In this document: positions 41,111 through 52,659 of the stretch, piece after piece
Numbering within the stretch: the first letter of the stretch is position 1
Layout of the letters: each line of letters opens with the position of its first letter
Source of the DNA: Parapristionchus giblindavisi
Taxonomy: Eukaryota; Nematoda; Chromadorea; Rhabditida; Diplogasteridae
Direction: 5' to 3'
Length of the DNA stretch: 64,000 nucleotides
NCBI GenBank assembly: GCA_943737045.1
Contig: CALSFV010000028.1
Coordinates: 992,001-1,056,000, forward strand
Notes under the pieces: generated by a model
Told to the model about the DNA's origin: nothing
The model's database searches: none
What the model saw: only the letters and a program-made list of their open reading frames with translations
Made by a program: the position numbers and the translations under genes

Positions 41111-41808
41111 AGATCGTTGACATGCTCACATGCAATTCGCGAACGCTAATTCAGAGTCGGGTCCCTATCGTGGGGAAAAGGGGGATGGGAAAGTGATGAA
41201 GTAGGGTTGCTCGGGAAAATACTTCCGGATAGTCGGAAAATCGAAAGACCCGCCCACTCCTACAGTATGAAAGATTCTCCAAAGATCAAAGATCTGTTCA
41301 AAGGTTGCGAAAGGAAAGAATAGATAGCACTAACCATCTTTTCATACTCTCGAGTTAATTTTGAAGACCACATTTGCGGGAGGGATCCGACAATTTTATC
41401 TTTGAAACAATCTTAGAATAGTCGTTTATTCCATACTCCGATATTTACGACGCGCGGCACCCGAAAGGTCTAATGCATCGTTACATTTGCCTTACGTGCC
41501 TACGCCGTACCCTCAGCCGTAACGACGGAGACGCGGCGGACGACGTTACAGCGTAGGCACGTAACACAAATGAATCTAGTCCGGAATTTTTTGCTCGCGA
41601 TGCACACCGTTGAGAGGACAAATCTCGAGCTTTACATCGTCTTCCCACCCCGCGGGGCACACCGTCGAGAGATGCAGCTCGCAGGGTACCCCGTCTAAAA
41701 GATCTACTCCGCGGTGTACCTCGCGGCGTACACCACGGGATTGAACAGTGTGCCCCGCGAGTAATAAATACCAGAGTATATGCATAATCCCGCGGCGCGA
41801 GTTCTGTG
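41111..41808. other. GC-rich stretch with local palindromes
   Basis: 41486-41570 holds the inverted pair TTACGTGCCTACG and CGTAGGCACGTAA. 41585-41765 repeats short CGCGGGGCACACC/GTGTACCTCGCGG-like words in both orientations. No gene was recognised. Confidence 0.5.
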
Positions 41809-42121
41809 TAGAGTTGGCTATTCGGGATGCGGGATGCGGGCCCGCAATGACGTTGCGGGCCCGCAATGCGATGCGGGCCCGCCTAGAGACCACGCCCCAT
41901 TCTCACCGCCTCCGCCGCCCGTTCAAACCCGTCGCGTGTACGCCGCGCACATATATATATTATAGAAGTGACGTTGCGAACTTTTTAGCGCCCGCATACC
42001 ATTCGGGCCCGAATGCCATTGCGGGCCCGCAATCGCTCCCCCTCGCCTCTCTCCGAGGATGCGGGCCCGCAATGATTTTACGAGCCATTGCGGGCCCGCA
42101 ACCCCCGAATAGCCAACTCTA
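41809..42121. mobile_element. hAT-like GCGGGCCCGC MITE, copy 2
   Basis: TAGAGTTGGC start, GCCAACTCTA end, perfect 8-bp duplication GTTCTGTG (41801-41808, 42122-42129). The 313-bp copy has fewer intact palindromes than copies 1 and 3. Confidence 0.9.
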
Positions 42122-42129
42122 GTTCTGTG

Positions 42130-42288
42130 CACATGGAGGAAAAGTATGCTCCACAGTACGCAAGACCTGCGAAGCGTTTTGCGTTACATTTAACATTTTT
42201 TCTGTTATACATTCATGCCTCAAAGGTGTTAAATGTAACACTTCGCAGGTCTTGTGTACTGTGGAGTACACTTTTTTCACTGTGTGTG
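42130..42288. mobile_element. Family C MITE
   Basis: GCTCCACAGTACGCAAGACC arm mirrored by GGTCTTGTGTACTGTGGAGT, ending ACACTTTTTTCACTGTGTG. Confidence 0.75.
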
Positions 42289-42479
42289 AATCTTGTAGTG
42301 TACATTTTCTGCATGAAGAACGTGATTGGTTTTTTTCTTCTTTCGTATCTTCAGAAAAAATATATTATTTTCACATTTTAATGATAAAACAGTAACGCGA
42401 CGAGATACTTATCATTTACCTTATCCTTTCGTTTAATTTTTTTCGAAGACATACATTTTTTCATATTTTCACCCCTCCC

Positions 42480-42675
42480 CCCTTCGCCTCCGCCTCACCA
42501 AGGCGCCCGAAAGGGGAATTGGTAGTGACTAGATCATGCGGTAAAGTAGGTCCGAAGAAGAGATTAGGCCCTCCGGACTGAATTGGCCTTGAAATATCAC
42601 TGGCCTAGCAGTGATAACCCGCAGGACTTCGTGTGCCTTGAATAACGGGTTGTACCTTTACCTTTACCTTTACCC
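42480..42675 (+). mobile_element. tRNA-derived SINE (family K), plus orientation
   Basis: Begins within the head-body junction (CTCACCAAGGCGCCCGAAAG) and ends with repeated TACCTT units. Confidence 0.75.
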
Positions 42676-42731
42676 CCTTCAAATGATCCACCACAAGCAA
42701 AACAGTACCCGCTCGACCCATTTATACATAC

Positions 42732-42797
42732 CACCTTCCAGTACATGTTGCAATCAATCAATTCGGGTAGATCAAAGGGTGGGACTCTAACTTCCAT
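42732..42797 (-). CDS. Possible LRR-like exon, unplaced
   Basis: The minus strand opens with ATG and reads MEVRVPPFDLPELIDCNMYW to a GTATGT donor at 42731. The FDLPELIDCNM pattern resembles a leucine-rich repeat turn of ZYG-11-like proteins. Too short to be sure. Confidence 0.25.
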
Positions 42798-43192
42798 GTT
42801 TTTTTTCCAAAAGGATGAATAATTTTGATGACCTCGAATTAGATCCCAGGTTGGGTGAGCGCTAGCTTCGTTGCACTGTTAAATTAGATCTTCCATTCCA
42901 TGTCCAACTTATTTATCTGAAAAAACTTGTCCACTAAAGTTTACTCAAATTTCACAGGTTACGAAATTCGGTTCATTCCGACTTTGCTTTACCCCAATAG
43001 TTAATTCCATGGATACTATTTATTTTTGTTAGTTTTTTTCTCATTCTTTTATCTTTCATTTCGTCACCGCTTATCATTCTCTCGATCTCGTTCAAATTCC
43101 ATCCTTTGCCCTTTAGTTTGAAGCTCTAATTGTTTTTTTTTCTCATTCCTCGATTAATTCTGCTCATTTATATTCATTTATTTTCATAGACC

Positions 43193-43397
43193 CATTGCGT
43201 ATTTCTTCTTGTATCCTAATTCCCGCAATATTACCCGTAATGAATTACAGTATCCCAGAATCAAGCTGGAGCTGCTACGGTTACTGAACAAAGTGGTGAA
43301 CGATGTCTTATTCGTGTTTAAAAATACATTCTTCCAGAAATATATTATTTACTATTTCAAATGTTCAAAAAATATAGCGAGTGCTTTATTTTATTAG
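43193..43397 (+). CDS. Coding-like terminal exon, function unknown
   Basis: After TTCATAG at 43184-43190 the plus strand is open (PIAYFFLYPNSRNITRNELQ, then RIKLELLRLLNKVV) to a TAG at 43395. Composition looks like real coding sequence. No family was recognised and no partner exon was located. Confidence 0.3.
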
Positions 43398-43724
43398 AAA
43401 GTAGATACACACAATGCCTATTGTGGTGACAGGAAAAAAATAGCAATTCTGCCTTCGGACTTTTTGATCTTTTCTTCTTAGTTTCACTTCATTTATAACA
43501 CATTTATCAAGTGTTCGCATAGCCAAGGGCTCTGATGTGCATTGAATTCCAATTCTTGCACTTAGCTTCGCTTAGAAAGTTGCATCAACAGTCTTCCGAA
43601 AGAGGTCGCTCCATCTTGTGGATCTTCTTAGTATTCCTCTAAATATCGTGCCATTGCTTATATCCTTGCTAGAATAACCAAAAAGATGGGAATTATTTAA
43701 GGATCACTAGAAACTTTCGCCCAC

Positions 43725-43843
43725 CTTTTAACCCCGAGCTAATTTGAAACAATCCGCGCTAGCCACAATCTCTCACTTTCTTTGTCTGCGAGAGAGTGTT
43801 GTCAAAGCGGAGAGTAAAATAAGCTTGTGGTGTGGCTTTAAAG
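43725..43843. mobile_element. Family B hairpin
   Basis: CCCGAGCTAATTTGAAACAA arm and AAAATAAGCTTGTGGTGTGG inverse around the CTCTCACTTTCTTTG core. Confidence 0.75.
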
Positions 43844-43986
43844 TTGAGAACCTTCTGGTAAAGCTTCATTCAGCACGCAAATGTTTCATGTTTGTTAGTT
43901 TTTTTCTAACAATAAATATAGATATTGTATTTTTATCACGCTTCCTTATAGTTAGTGTGGATCGATCGGATTTGTTGCCATAAAGT

Positions 43987-44205
43987 GTGGTCGTCTCAAT
44001 TCGGGAATATTCTCATTGGTTGAGCAATCTTGTGTGTGCAACTCTAACAACAGCAGTAGCCTGGTATCTGACATTTTTTCAGTACATTCAAAAATTTGTA
44101 TATCCCCTTTTCGCGACTTTGATTTCAGATTTTGTCCTGTTTTCTGCGGGAGAGTGGCAGTCACTATACGTAGCGCTTCGAGTGTTCTTTCCAGTGATTA
44201 ACTAA
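43987..44205 (+). CDS. Hydrophobic open reading frame, uncertain
   Basis: The plus strand is open for 72 codons with two hydrophobic stretches (LVCATLTTAVAWYLTFF, FVYPLFATLISDFVLF) and ends at TAA. The opposite strand is also open here, and a CAG acceptor sits inside, so the true coding strand is unclear. Could be a receptor fragment. Confidence 0.2.
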   Translation: MVVSIREYSHWLSNLVCATLTTAVAWYLTFFQYIQKFVYPLFATLISDFVLFSAGEWQSLYVALRVFFPVIN

Positions 44206-44767
44206 ACACACGGTTGTAGAAAATAATTATTTTTTTCAAAAAATCTAAATATCTGAGTTTTTTTAAATATATTTTACATCTACTCAACCAACGCGCAAGT
44301 GACGAATTCAGGCGACCATACCTTTTCATGGCCCTCAAGTGCTATATTTTTGTAACAAAAATAATTAATTTCAGGATCGTCTCCAACCCAGCACGTCGGA
44401 AACCATGGAATCTACTGCACCACCGAGTAGGGTTCGTGCTAACTTTTAAAGTCTTTAAAATATTTTAATTAATTATTTAATTAATTAAAATATTTTATCA
44501 GAAAATTGAGTACTCCTTCCTGCTGTTTTTTGGTATTAATTCATATTGTTTTCGTAAATTCGACACAGCGTGGAAATAGAAAGGCTGATCGAGGCTTTCT
44601 CTAATGTTCGTGTCAATCGGTCATTCAAGCGTTCAAAAGAACGGTGTTCTAAGAGATATTTTTAAATGAATTATGCCATGAAGGGACGAAAAGTCGAGGC
44701 TTAGGAACTGTTTTATTTTATACTAGATTTGACGTTTTTATCCTATTATATTTTTGGGCGAATCTTC

Positions 44768-44942
44768 TTATCCACAAGATCTATCCTTCGATTTTTCTAT
44801 CCATCGTGGAAATCGTATGCACCGATGTTTCATCAAACACAAATTATCTAATTTGCTAGATATTCGGCGCTCGGAGACCATAAAATCAATATTTTCAAAA
44901 GAAACTTCGTGAACGATTTTCACCAAATGATCGATGGATTTC
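44768..44942 (-). CDS. Coding-like terminal exon, function unknown
   Basis: After a GATCAG acceptor the minus strand reads SIDHLVKIVHEVSFENIDFM and on to a TAA at 44768. Codon composition resembles genuine exons. Function not recognised; the style suggests nematode F-box/LRR proteins, but that is only an impression. Confidence 0.3.
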
Positions 44943-44989
44943 CTGATCAAAAAACACCTCAGTTATAAGTCATTATTAATAGCGCAAGT

Positions 44990-45712
44990 CCATTAGAGTC
45001 ATGGGAATAGCGGGGCAAAAGAGATGGTGACAATAAGGCGTCTTTCCCAACACTTTCGTTTGCTGCTTGGTGTGTTTTCTCTCGTCCTCTTAAGATTTCA
45101 TGAAGTTTTCTAAAACATCTTCCAGAGCAGGGCTGGGATTTTTTGAAAATAATTTCAAAAATTTTTTTGATCAAAAAATTCAAAAAAATGGCTCAAAAAA
45201 TTTTTGAATTAAAAAAATTTTTCGATAAATTGTTTACTTTGATTAAAAGGATAATAAGCAAGTCAGACACATCATTTATGCCTGAAAAGTGGATAAAACA
45301 GTCAATTACGCAATAAACCGAATTCTGAAACATAAAAACATGATACAATAATTTTTTCACTTTTCAAAAATTCTACGTCAACGCATTGGGCACACTAATC
45401 TACACTAAAACCCTTAGAATACTCTTCATCAAGACGGTGAAAAATGATATAAATGGAAATCTTGCTAAGTTTTGTAAAACTTTGTCATAATTTTCCATAA
45501 TGTTACACTTTTTTGTCGTTTTAACGGTACTTTTTACGTTTAATTTTTTTTGGTTTTTTTGAGAAAAATTCAAAAAACTTTTTTGATTTTGAATTTTTTG
45601 AAATGGTCAAAAAATTCAAAAAATCAAAATCAAAAAATCCCAGCCCTGTTCCAGAGTTGGCCCTTCTATCATTGTTGCACTGCTATTACAGAGGCTGAAC
45701 TAACGTGACTAG
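44990..45712. mobile_element. Family H element interrupted by a hAT-like MITE
   Basis: Outer GGGAATAGCGGGGCAAAAGA and CACTGCTATTACAGAGGCTG ends belong to family H. Inside, 45128-45648 is a hAT-like MITE: CAGGGCTGGG start, CCCAGCCCTG end, perfect 8-bp duplication TTCCAGAG (45120-45127, 45649-45656), with arms of AAAAAATTCAAAAA runs. Confidence 0.85.
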
Positions 45713-46109
45713 CGGACAAAAAGATGCCACAATAAGATTTTTCGATGATTATTTTGTTCCACATGCGATATCTTCCCGTAGTCTTTGTATTGGAATATTC
45801 GTTTTTTATCCAGTCCGAACAAGACTACAAATTTCTACAACGCTTGTATACTCTACGGGAAACATATTTGTATTGGCCATAATGCACCTCGTGACTCTAA
45901 GACTATAAAAGAAACTTACACTTATTTAATTATTTATTTATCTTTTCTTACAAGTTTAAAGCTTATTGAAAATATCGGTCTTGTCTGATTTAATTTTACG
46001 CTTATCACCCCGAGCTCCGGACTGCTCTAACTAGCTAGACCAATTTGCTCTCTGAGCTTGTAAGCTAGAATAAGAATTTGCTTGAAAGCTCATTGAATGT
46101 CTGTCTGAT

Positions 46110-46706
46110 CAGGGGCGGTATTCTTTCGTCAATTTCGGCAGATGCCGAAATATTTTTCGTCATTCCGAAATAAATTTCGCGCACACGTTGAGAGATAGAG
46201 CGGTCTGCCGAAAATGAGAGAGACCTTCCGAATGCCGAAACATTCGGCAAAATGATTTAGCCATCGTAAGAGAAAAATTCGGCGCACTTTTTCGAAAGCC
46301 TAAATATTTAAGGGGAGAAGTAAGGGATTTCGGCATGACATCGTTTTCATTTTTGTTATTTGTCTTTTTCTTGAGCGGCGTCTCCGCATCACGACCAACC
46401 GACCAGCGAAGAGAAGAACGGGGCAAATGATGATTGAGAGACGAATAAAAAAGAATGAGAAACAATATTCCTAGGTACTAGGAAGATAAAGGAGAGAGAA
46501 TGAAATGAAGCAAAATAGTCTAGTGGTTGATTGATAATTTGTCATGCGGATGATCGGTGGTACATTCTCCTCTCAAACATGTGTCTTTTGCGAGATTCGG
46601 TTGATAATTTTCGGCTATAGCCGTGAAATATTTCGGCAAGCCGCGAAATATTTCGGCACGCCGAAAATTTCGGCAATGCCGAAATTGACGAAAGAATACC
46701 ACCCCT
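46110..46706. mobile_element. Foldback MITE with GGTATTCTTTCGTCAATTTC ends
   Basis: CAGGGGCGGTATTCTTTCGT is mirrored by ACGAAAGAATACCACCCCTG. Arms are full of ATTTCGGC/GCCGAAAT words. The ends look hAT-like but no 8-bp duplication is clear (TGAT is shared). Confidence 0.8.
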
Positions 46707-46844
46707 GTGATCCCATTGTCTACTACTCTTCTACTCTAACAACATGCGTTAATGATCTTTTGTCTCGAGGAGGGGACGAAGTCATTCAGTCGCTAATTGA
46801 ATATGAAGATACTGAAGGGTCCAGGGGGAGATGTCACATGTAGA

Positions 46845-47060
46845 AAACGAGTGGGAGAGGGAGAGGGAGAGGGAGAGAGAGGTTGAGGGTTCGAGAGGGA
46901 GAGGGAGAGTGAGGTAGAGAGATAGGATAGGGATATAGACTGAGAGGGAGAGGGAGAGAGAGGTTGAGGGTTCGAGAGGGAGAGGGAGAGTGAGGTAGAG
47001 AGATAGGATAGGGATATAGAGGGAGAGGGAGAGGGATAGAGAGGGAGGGGGAGAGGTACG
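46845..47060. repeat. (GGGAGA)n tract with a 100-bp duplication
   Basis: Hexanucleotide GAGGGA runs. The block GAGGTTGAGGGTTCGAGAGG to GATAGGGATATAGA is repeated in tandem at about 46880-46940 and 46960-47020. Confidence 0.85.
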
Positions 47061-48082
47061 AAATTTGGAGTAGAGTAAAAGTTAGATGAGGCATGATCGA
47101 CATGAAATGTCTCATGAATATTTCACTCTTTCATGATATTTTCAAAAGTGGGACAAGGATGTGAAATGGCATTTATGGAAGTTTTTATTATAAGATGAAC
47201 CCTCTTTTGGAAAATAACTTCTCAAAAATCTAATAGTCGTTAACCTTCCTCCAGCCTCAAAAGTATATTCTGCTCTTCCATCTTCATGTCACTCCATTTC
47301 TATCAAAGAGGGGCCGCAGGAGAAATAATTTCATATGGTTAACTGTGCTGTTGCTGTTTCAAAAAGAAAGAAATAATATATAAAAATAAATAAATAAATA
47401 AAAGAGGTTATAATGTAAAACAAAACAAGAACGCACTGCAAGTTTGATCACGCGGCAAGGAAGGTCGGAAAGAGAGATTAGAACCTAGAAAAAACTGAAA
47501 CTGTGCTCCTCTAAATAGTACAGAGTACATTTGCATGAATTGTAAATTCAATATTTGTTCTTTAATTAGCCCCACCGGACTTTGGAGTATTACTGGACTA
47601 GCAGTGGAATTCGTGTGCCCTGAATAACGAGATTTACCCGTACCTTTCACCTTTAAATCAATTTATAGCATCCAAATGTGAGCATTATTACACTGATAAT
47701 ACAATTCTCATTTAATATTTATTAACCAAGTCATCTTCTATATTAATAAAAAATATATTAATAATCCACCCATAATAATCCAATAATAAGTGCATTCTAC
47801 CATAACTCATTCATTCGTACTAATCCGGCTTTATTACCCTTCTTAATTCGGAAAATACATCACATTATAAGTCCCTGGTAGACACGGCCTTAGGTCCTCC
47901 TTTTGTCTCTGCGCACTCTCACATTTCCATGGTCTCTAAGCACTCTCTGCGTCTGACTCTCCGAATATTCCATGCTCTCTCACCATATATTTCTACGACC
48001 GTCGTAGGCAAGAAAATATTTCCCCATCATTCGTCCCAATTCTTAATTCTGACATTTTATTGGGACTGCATATTGTTTACAG
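47061..48082. other. Mostly featureless stretch with an old SINE
   Basis: A degenerate family K SINE at about 47440-47660 ends in TACCCGTACCTTTCACC. An ATAAATAAATAA tract is at 47380-47402. No gene was recognised. Confidence 0.45.
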
Positions 48083-48520
48083 TCACCTCAATTTTTCCAG
48101 TCCATCTATCTTCCTTCCCTCTCCGTCTCCCTCTCCCTCTCCGTCTCCCTCTCCCTCTCCCTCACCCTCTCCCTCTCCCTCTCCCTCTCCCTCTCCCTCT
48201 CCACGACAGATGCTGTATGTGTGTTTTGTAACCCTCGGTGTTCTTTCCTGTAACGTGTTCGCTCCAAATTCGCTGTTTAACCGAGCATGTGTTGCATTGT
48301 ACAGTACCTGCAAGGCTTGTTCCAGAACACTTTGGTTATTTGCTATTTTGATTTTTGGCAACTGTCTTATGCTCACCTTTCTTATGTGAACATCAAAACC
48401 AAATCCATCTAACCATGATTGTCCTCTGATTATTCTGTCCTTATCTATTTTATTTATAAAATTAATTTGAAAATTAAGTTCTTTTTTTATTGCGTGAAAA
48501 AGGCAAGCATCAACGTTCAT
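48083..48520 (-). CDS. Open reading frame with possible pogo/Tigger-type DNA-binding segment
   Basis: 145 codons. Residues about 20-60 include DKDRIIRGQSWLDGF and HIRKVSI, which resemble the helix-turn-helix of pogo/Tigger or CENP-B-like transposases. The C-terminal third is a Gly-Glu run created by a (CTCCCT)n microsatellite (48118-48203), so the true end is uncertain. Upstream ATG at 48518. Probably a decayed transposase fragment; it could also be an exon of a domesticated gene. Confidence 0.35.
   Translation of the reverse strand: MNVDACLFHAIKKELNFQINFINKIDKDRIIRGQSWLDGFGFDVHIRKVSIRQLPKIKIANNQSVLEQALQVLYNATHARLNSEFGANTLQERTPRVTKHTYSICRGEGEGEGEGEGEGEGEGEGDGEGEGDGEGRKIDGLEKLR
48118..48203. 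repeat. (CTCCCT)n microsatellite
   Basis: About 85 bases of CTCCCT/CTCCGT hexamers. Similar tracts at 58294-58388, 62772-62820 and, degenerate, 55690-55790. Confidence 0.9.
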
Positions 48521-48658
48521 TCTAGAAAAACCTTATTTACCAATGCGCGAATATTACTCTACTACTTTACTCTTGATTTTAACTGATGGATAAATAAATA
48601 TAAATAAATAAATAAATATAAATATTTTGTCGAGTCGTAAACAAATTGAGAAATTGCA

Positions 48659-49286
48659 CACAGAGAAAACAGTGTACTCCACAGCACACAAGTTTATTTA
48701 TTATTTATTTATTTGATACACCCGAGACAGGTGCGACAGCAAATACAGAAACGATGAGAAAAATAATTATAATAATGATAGAAAAATAATTATAATAATG
48801 ACAAGTGTTGTATTTAACACTTTTGAGCTATTTTTAACACAAACAGTGTTAAATATTACACTTCACAAGTCTCACTTCACAAGGTTTGGAGTAGAGTTGG
48901 CTATTCGGGGGTTGCGGGCCCGCAATAGGTTTGACTTTTTATTGCTAATGATTGCGGGCCCGCAGTGCGGTGTAAAATCATTGCGGGCCCGCAAACTTGG
49001 AGAGAGGGGAGGGGGAGCGATTGCGGGCCCGCAATAGCATTGCGGGCCCGCAACGAGAGAACGAAGGAAAGTGAAGAGAACATAGAAGAACGACCGATCA
49101 CAAAAAGTAGAGGGTAGGAATAAAGTAGTCGTTGCGGGCCCGCAATGCTATTGCGGGCCCGCAATCACTCCCCCTTCTCTCCCTTCGAGGTTGCGGGCCC
49201 GCAATGATTTTACAGAGCATTGCGGGCCCGCAATGCGTGTGCATTATTGCCAACCCTAGTTTGGAGCACACTTTTTTCTCTGTGTG
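48659..49286. mobile_element. Family C element carrying two insertions
   Basis: CACACAGAGAAAACAGTGTA start and ACACTTTTTTCTCTGTGTG end. Interrupted first by a TTATTTGATACACCCGAGAC repeat fragment (about 48692-48803) and then by hAT-like MITE copy 3 (48892-49258). Confidence 0.8.
48892..49258. mobile_element. hAT-like GCGGGCCCGC MITE, copy 3
   Basis: 367 bp, the same length as copy 1 and in opposite orientation. TAGAGTTGGC start, GCCAACCCTA end, perfect 8-bp duplication GTTTGGAG (48884-48891, 49259-49266). Very close in sequence to copy 1, so probably recently active. Confidence 0.92.
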
Positions 49287-49464
49287 TCTCTCGTTTTCTT
49301 ACACACTACAGAAAAATTCCCTCTTTCAATTACTTCAACGGTCCTTGAGAAATCTTTTATATGGCCTAATTAATATTTGATTAATTATAGTCTAGTTTCT
49401 TTCAATTCTTAGGGGCCATGCAGGTTTACTGTGCCACCGAATGAATTTTATGATTAACCATATT

Positions 49465-50068
49465 TAGGGGCCGCAAGCTCCGCCCACTTTGTGTGCACCC
49501 AAAATCGGCGAAAAAACGAGATGAGTAAAGCACAAGCTCAATTCTAAACGTCATGACTTGTGTTTGGGCTCATTTTGTAGCTATCAATGAGCTCTATTAA
49601 ATGAACCCCGGCCGAGAGTGGTGTGTTGAGCTTAATTAGGTCAAAATCGCAAAACAAAATCACGAAAGTGCGATTTCGTGTTGTTCTAGCTATCACAGCA
49701 TGCTCGGCCGAGTCTAATTCGATTTCAGTACCCATAAAAGTAACAACTAGGCAAAATTCAAACTAAATATCTCAACCCATGAATTGTGAATCAGAAGAAA
49801 CGGCCGAGATTGGACAAAGAAAGGAGACGCCGCGAAGGAAGGGGGGGGGGAGAGGAGAGAGACAAGACTCCGCCCCCTCATTCTCTCATCTCGCTTTTTC
49901 TGCCTTTCCAACAGTGCGTTGCGCGCGTGGTTTTCGAGCTGTATCTCGCCTCAGAGACAAGACATCGACAAACGGCAAAAAGTATTGTCTTATTGGGGTC
50001 ATGGCACATCGAATCTATGTAATTTCCACTTTCTCAGCGAAAATCGGTTATCCACGTTGTGGCCCCTA
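49465..50068. mobile_element. hAT-like element, 604 bp
   Basis: TAGGGGCCGCAA start, TTGTGGCCCCTA end, perfect 8-bp duplication ACCATATT (49457-49464, 50069-50076). Only the terminal parts are inverted; the centre (G-run near 49842) has no transposase frame. Confidence 0.85.
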
Positions 50069-50430
50069 ACCATATTATTCATCGTAATATGCTGTAACAG
50101 TGATTGATCGAAGATGCTTACATTTTTTTAAATAATTATAATATTTATGCGTTTTCGAGAAAACACGATGCAGAAATTGTTTTTCTACATTTTACTCAGC
50201 GAAACTGCAATTCCATGATTCACTACAATGCACCTTGTGCTGAGAAGTTCGGAAAGTTTTTTTTTAAACGAAAAATAAGATTTATCGACAGCATTTTTCC
50301 TTGTTTTCTTGAGTTTTTGTGAGCGTGACCTAATTGAGCGCAGACCAATGAACCACCAGACGAGAGATGGAATATGATGATGATATTAATGATAATAACA
50401 AATAATAATAATAATAATCATCTTACTATT
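50069..50430. other. Unassigned stretch
   Basis: An open frame at 50104-50322 (plus) is not recognisable. An AATAAT tract is at 50398-50418. Confidence 0.3.
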
Positions 50431-50600
50431 GTGCGTATAAAATGTACTTGCATCAGAAAATGACAAACGGGCTCTAAGGAACGGAAGTCGCTCAAAGGCT
50501 AGATCTCGCCCAAAAAATATGTTAAAGAATAAAATTATTAAAAGAGAGGTGGATGGGGATGGGGGAAGGTGAGAGATCAATTGATCACGCCTTCTGCTAC
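50431..50600. mobile_element. Family F element (truncated) joined to a dispersed repeat
   Basis: Begins TGTGCGTATAAAATGTACTT as at 26699, loses the right end, and continues as the GAATAAAATTATTAAAAG repeat shared with 9995-10085. Confidence 0.65.
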
Positions 50601-50678
50601 AGTCAGGAAGAGTGGAGAGGGGAGGAGCCTCTTGTGCGGTGGAGCGGCCGCAAATCCAAAGATAGCATAAGCGGACTT

Positions 50679-50780
50679 CACGTTAGTTCAAAATGGGAGA
50701 GAGATGGGAATAGCGGGGCAAAGGAGATGCTGAGGCGACTTCATTGTTGCCCCGCTATTACAGAGGCTGAACTAACGTGA
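50679..50780. mobile_element. Family H MITE, compact copy
   Basis: CACGTTAGTTCA start and TGAACTAACGTG end, with GGGAATAGCGGGGCAA and its TTGCCCCGCTATTACA mirror inside. The larger relatives are at 19205-19562 and 44990-45712. Confidence 0.8.
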
Positions 50781-52051
50781 CTTGTCGTGTTTCTCATTTT
50801 TGTTCTACTCCTTCTGCACCCACTCTCATAACGCTTTATTAATAATGATATAACTTGATGAACATTACATATTACTCTCTCTCTCTGATCCACACACTCT
50901 CTCGCCACTCTACCTCTCACACTCTCTACTCTCTCGTGTCTGGCTCCGCCCACTCTTATGTCTAGATTCCCAATCAGTCAAGAGTAATTCAGTCTTCCCG
51001 ATCACTACTCTGTGTTTCTCTCTCTCTCTCTCTCTGCTGCTATTAAAGCCAGATAGTTACTCTTGTACTACATCACACCACACTACACGACAACGGGGAC
51101 GAAGCTAGGACATAACAAATGATATTACTTGATGAACATTACATATTAGGACACGTACAAGAAAATGGTTGGACACATAATTTACTATGCCGCAACGGGG
51201 CAGCATAAGAACAGCAGAGACATGAAAAGTGAAAAAAGAACTAAAAAATACAACAAAAAAGAACTTTGATAAAATTGTATTACTAAACGGGATAGGATTA
51301 GGGCATATTAATCATATTATTACATCATTCAGTGTTGATCCGCTCTTCCCTCTACGCATCCCTTCAAGGTATTCAACCATATAGGGCTTCTTTGTTATTT
51401 TGCGTTTATTTCTATTTATCTCTCTTCTTCGAAGTGACAGATCATCTGTGTGCACATGATTTGTGTCACTGCTTAGGCAACTATTGCTCTGATTCGCTTG
51501 ATTCCATTTAAAGGGAGCGTTACCTCACTCAATGGTCTCTTCGAGTGTGTGGTAAAGCGGATAGCTTCTTCAAATTTGCTCGGGTGTCACTTTGGGGAAA
51601 AAACTACACATGACATCTTGCTTATCTAAAAAAGTGTCGGATGATTCGCATGGAGATCCTCCACTATGCTGATAGCTGTCCACGCCCCAAATGCCCAAAT
51701 GTTAGGGTAAATTTAGGTGATTTCTATGCTAATCGCTAAAATGAACTATTGGCAAGTGGTGGAATACGCGCTTTTCGCTACATTCTCATCCAGCAACTAT
51801 TGCTTGAAATAATCAAATTGTTTGATAGCTTGATTAAAATGTACAATGCATTGCGGTCTGTAGACTGCTGGCTACTGTTTTCCTCTGTATTCATCGTTTT
51901 CTCATTCCAGTATTGATACTGTTTACTCTTTTCCCGCTCCTTGTCAGTCTTCGCTTGCGGTCTTTGATGCATCCACTAGTGTCTATTGAGAGGATCCCTT
52001 GCCCCCATCCATCATCTTTACCTGTCTGTCTTGAGAGTATTAAAAGGTAAG
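50781..52051. other. Repeat remnants without a clear gene
   Basis: 51115-51240 contains the inverse of a retroelement-like tail seen at 55020-55165. 51507-51545 is the left part of a family A hairpin. A minus open frame at 51778-51972 is not recognised. The rest is unassigned. Confidence 0.4.
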
Positions 52052-52165
52052 GGTACATAAAAGGTTCCCGTTATTCAAGGCACACGAAGTCCTGCGGGTG
52101 ATCACTGCCAGGCCAGTGATACTTTACCGCGTGATCTATTCACCACCAATTCCCCTTGAGAATAT
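52052..52165 (-). mobile_element. tRNA-derived SINE (family K), internally deleted
   Basis: GGTAAGGGTACATAAAAGG tail and CACGAAGTCCTGCGGGTGAT body on the minus strand; the head is missing. Confidence 0.65.
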
Positions 52166-52659
52166 TACTGATATTCTCGAATGAATCTTTGATGTCTTAG
52201 CATTTAAAGTTGTTCGATAGTTTAATTACATTAGCCAAGAGAAGGCTATGCTGTGCATGTATGACCACTATTGATTTCTAGTATTTTACGCTTTTTTCAA
52301 AGCTGAAAAGAAATGAAAATCAGCGAAAACTTCGTTTTTCACAATTTTTCTTTTCCTTTCGTGACTTTTGAACAGAGCGTGACGATCTTTGGAGCATCTT
52401 TTATAATGTCTACTTCATCCCTGTCCCCATCCCTTTTTGTTCTTTCAATTCCGCACATGGCATGGTGCCGAAAAAGTCATTACGACTACTAATTACATTT
52501 CGTGCTCAAAATTCATGCATCATGCTTTCATTTTTTTCTATTTTTTTTCTAGGACCTGTTGTAATCCTTTGTTTCCCTTACACAATGTTTCTCGTATTGC
52601 GCTGTTCAAAAGTCTCTCTCTTTTTTTGTTGAAAACTCTCTTCGTTTTTTAAAAAAAAA

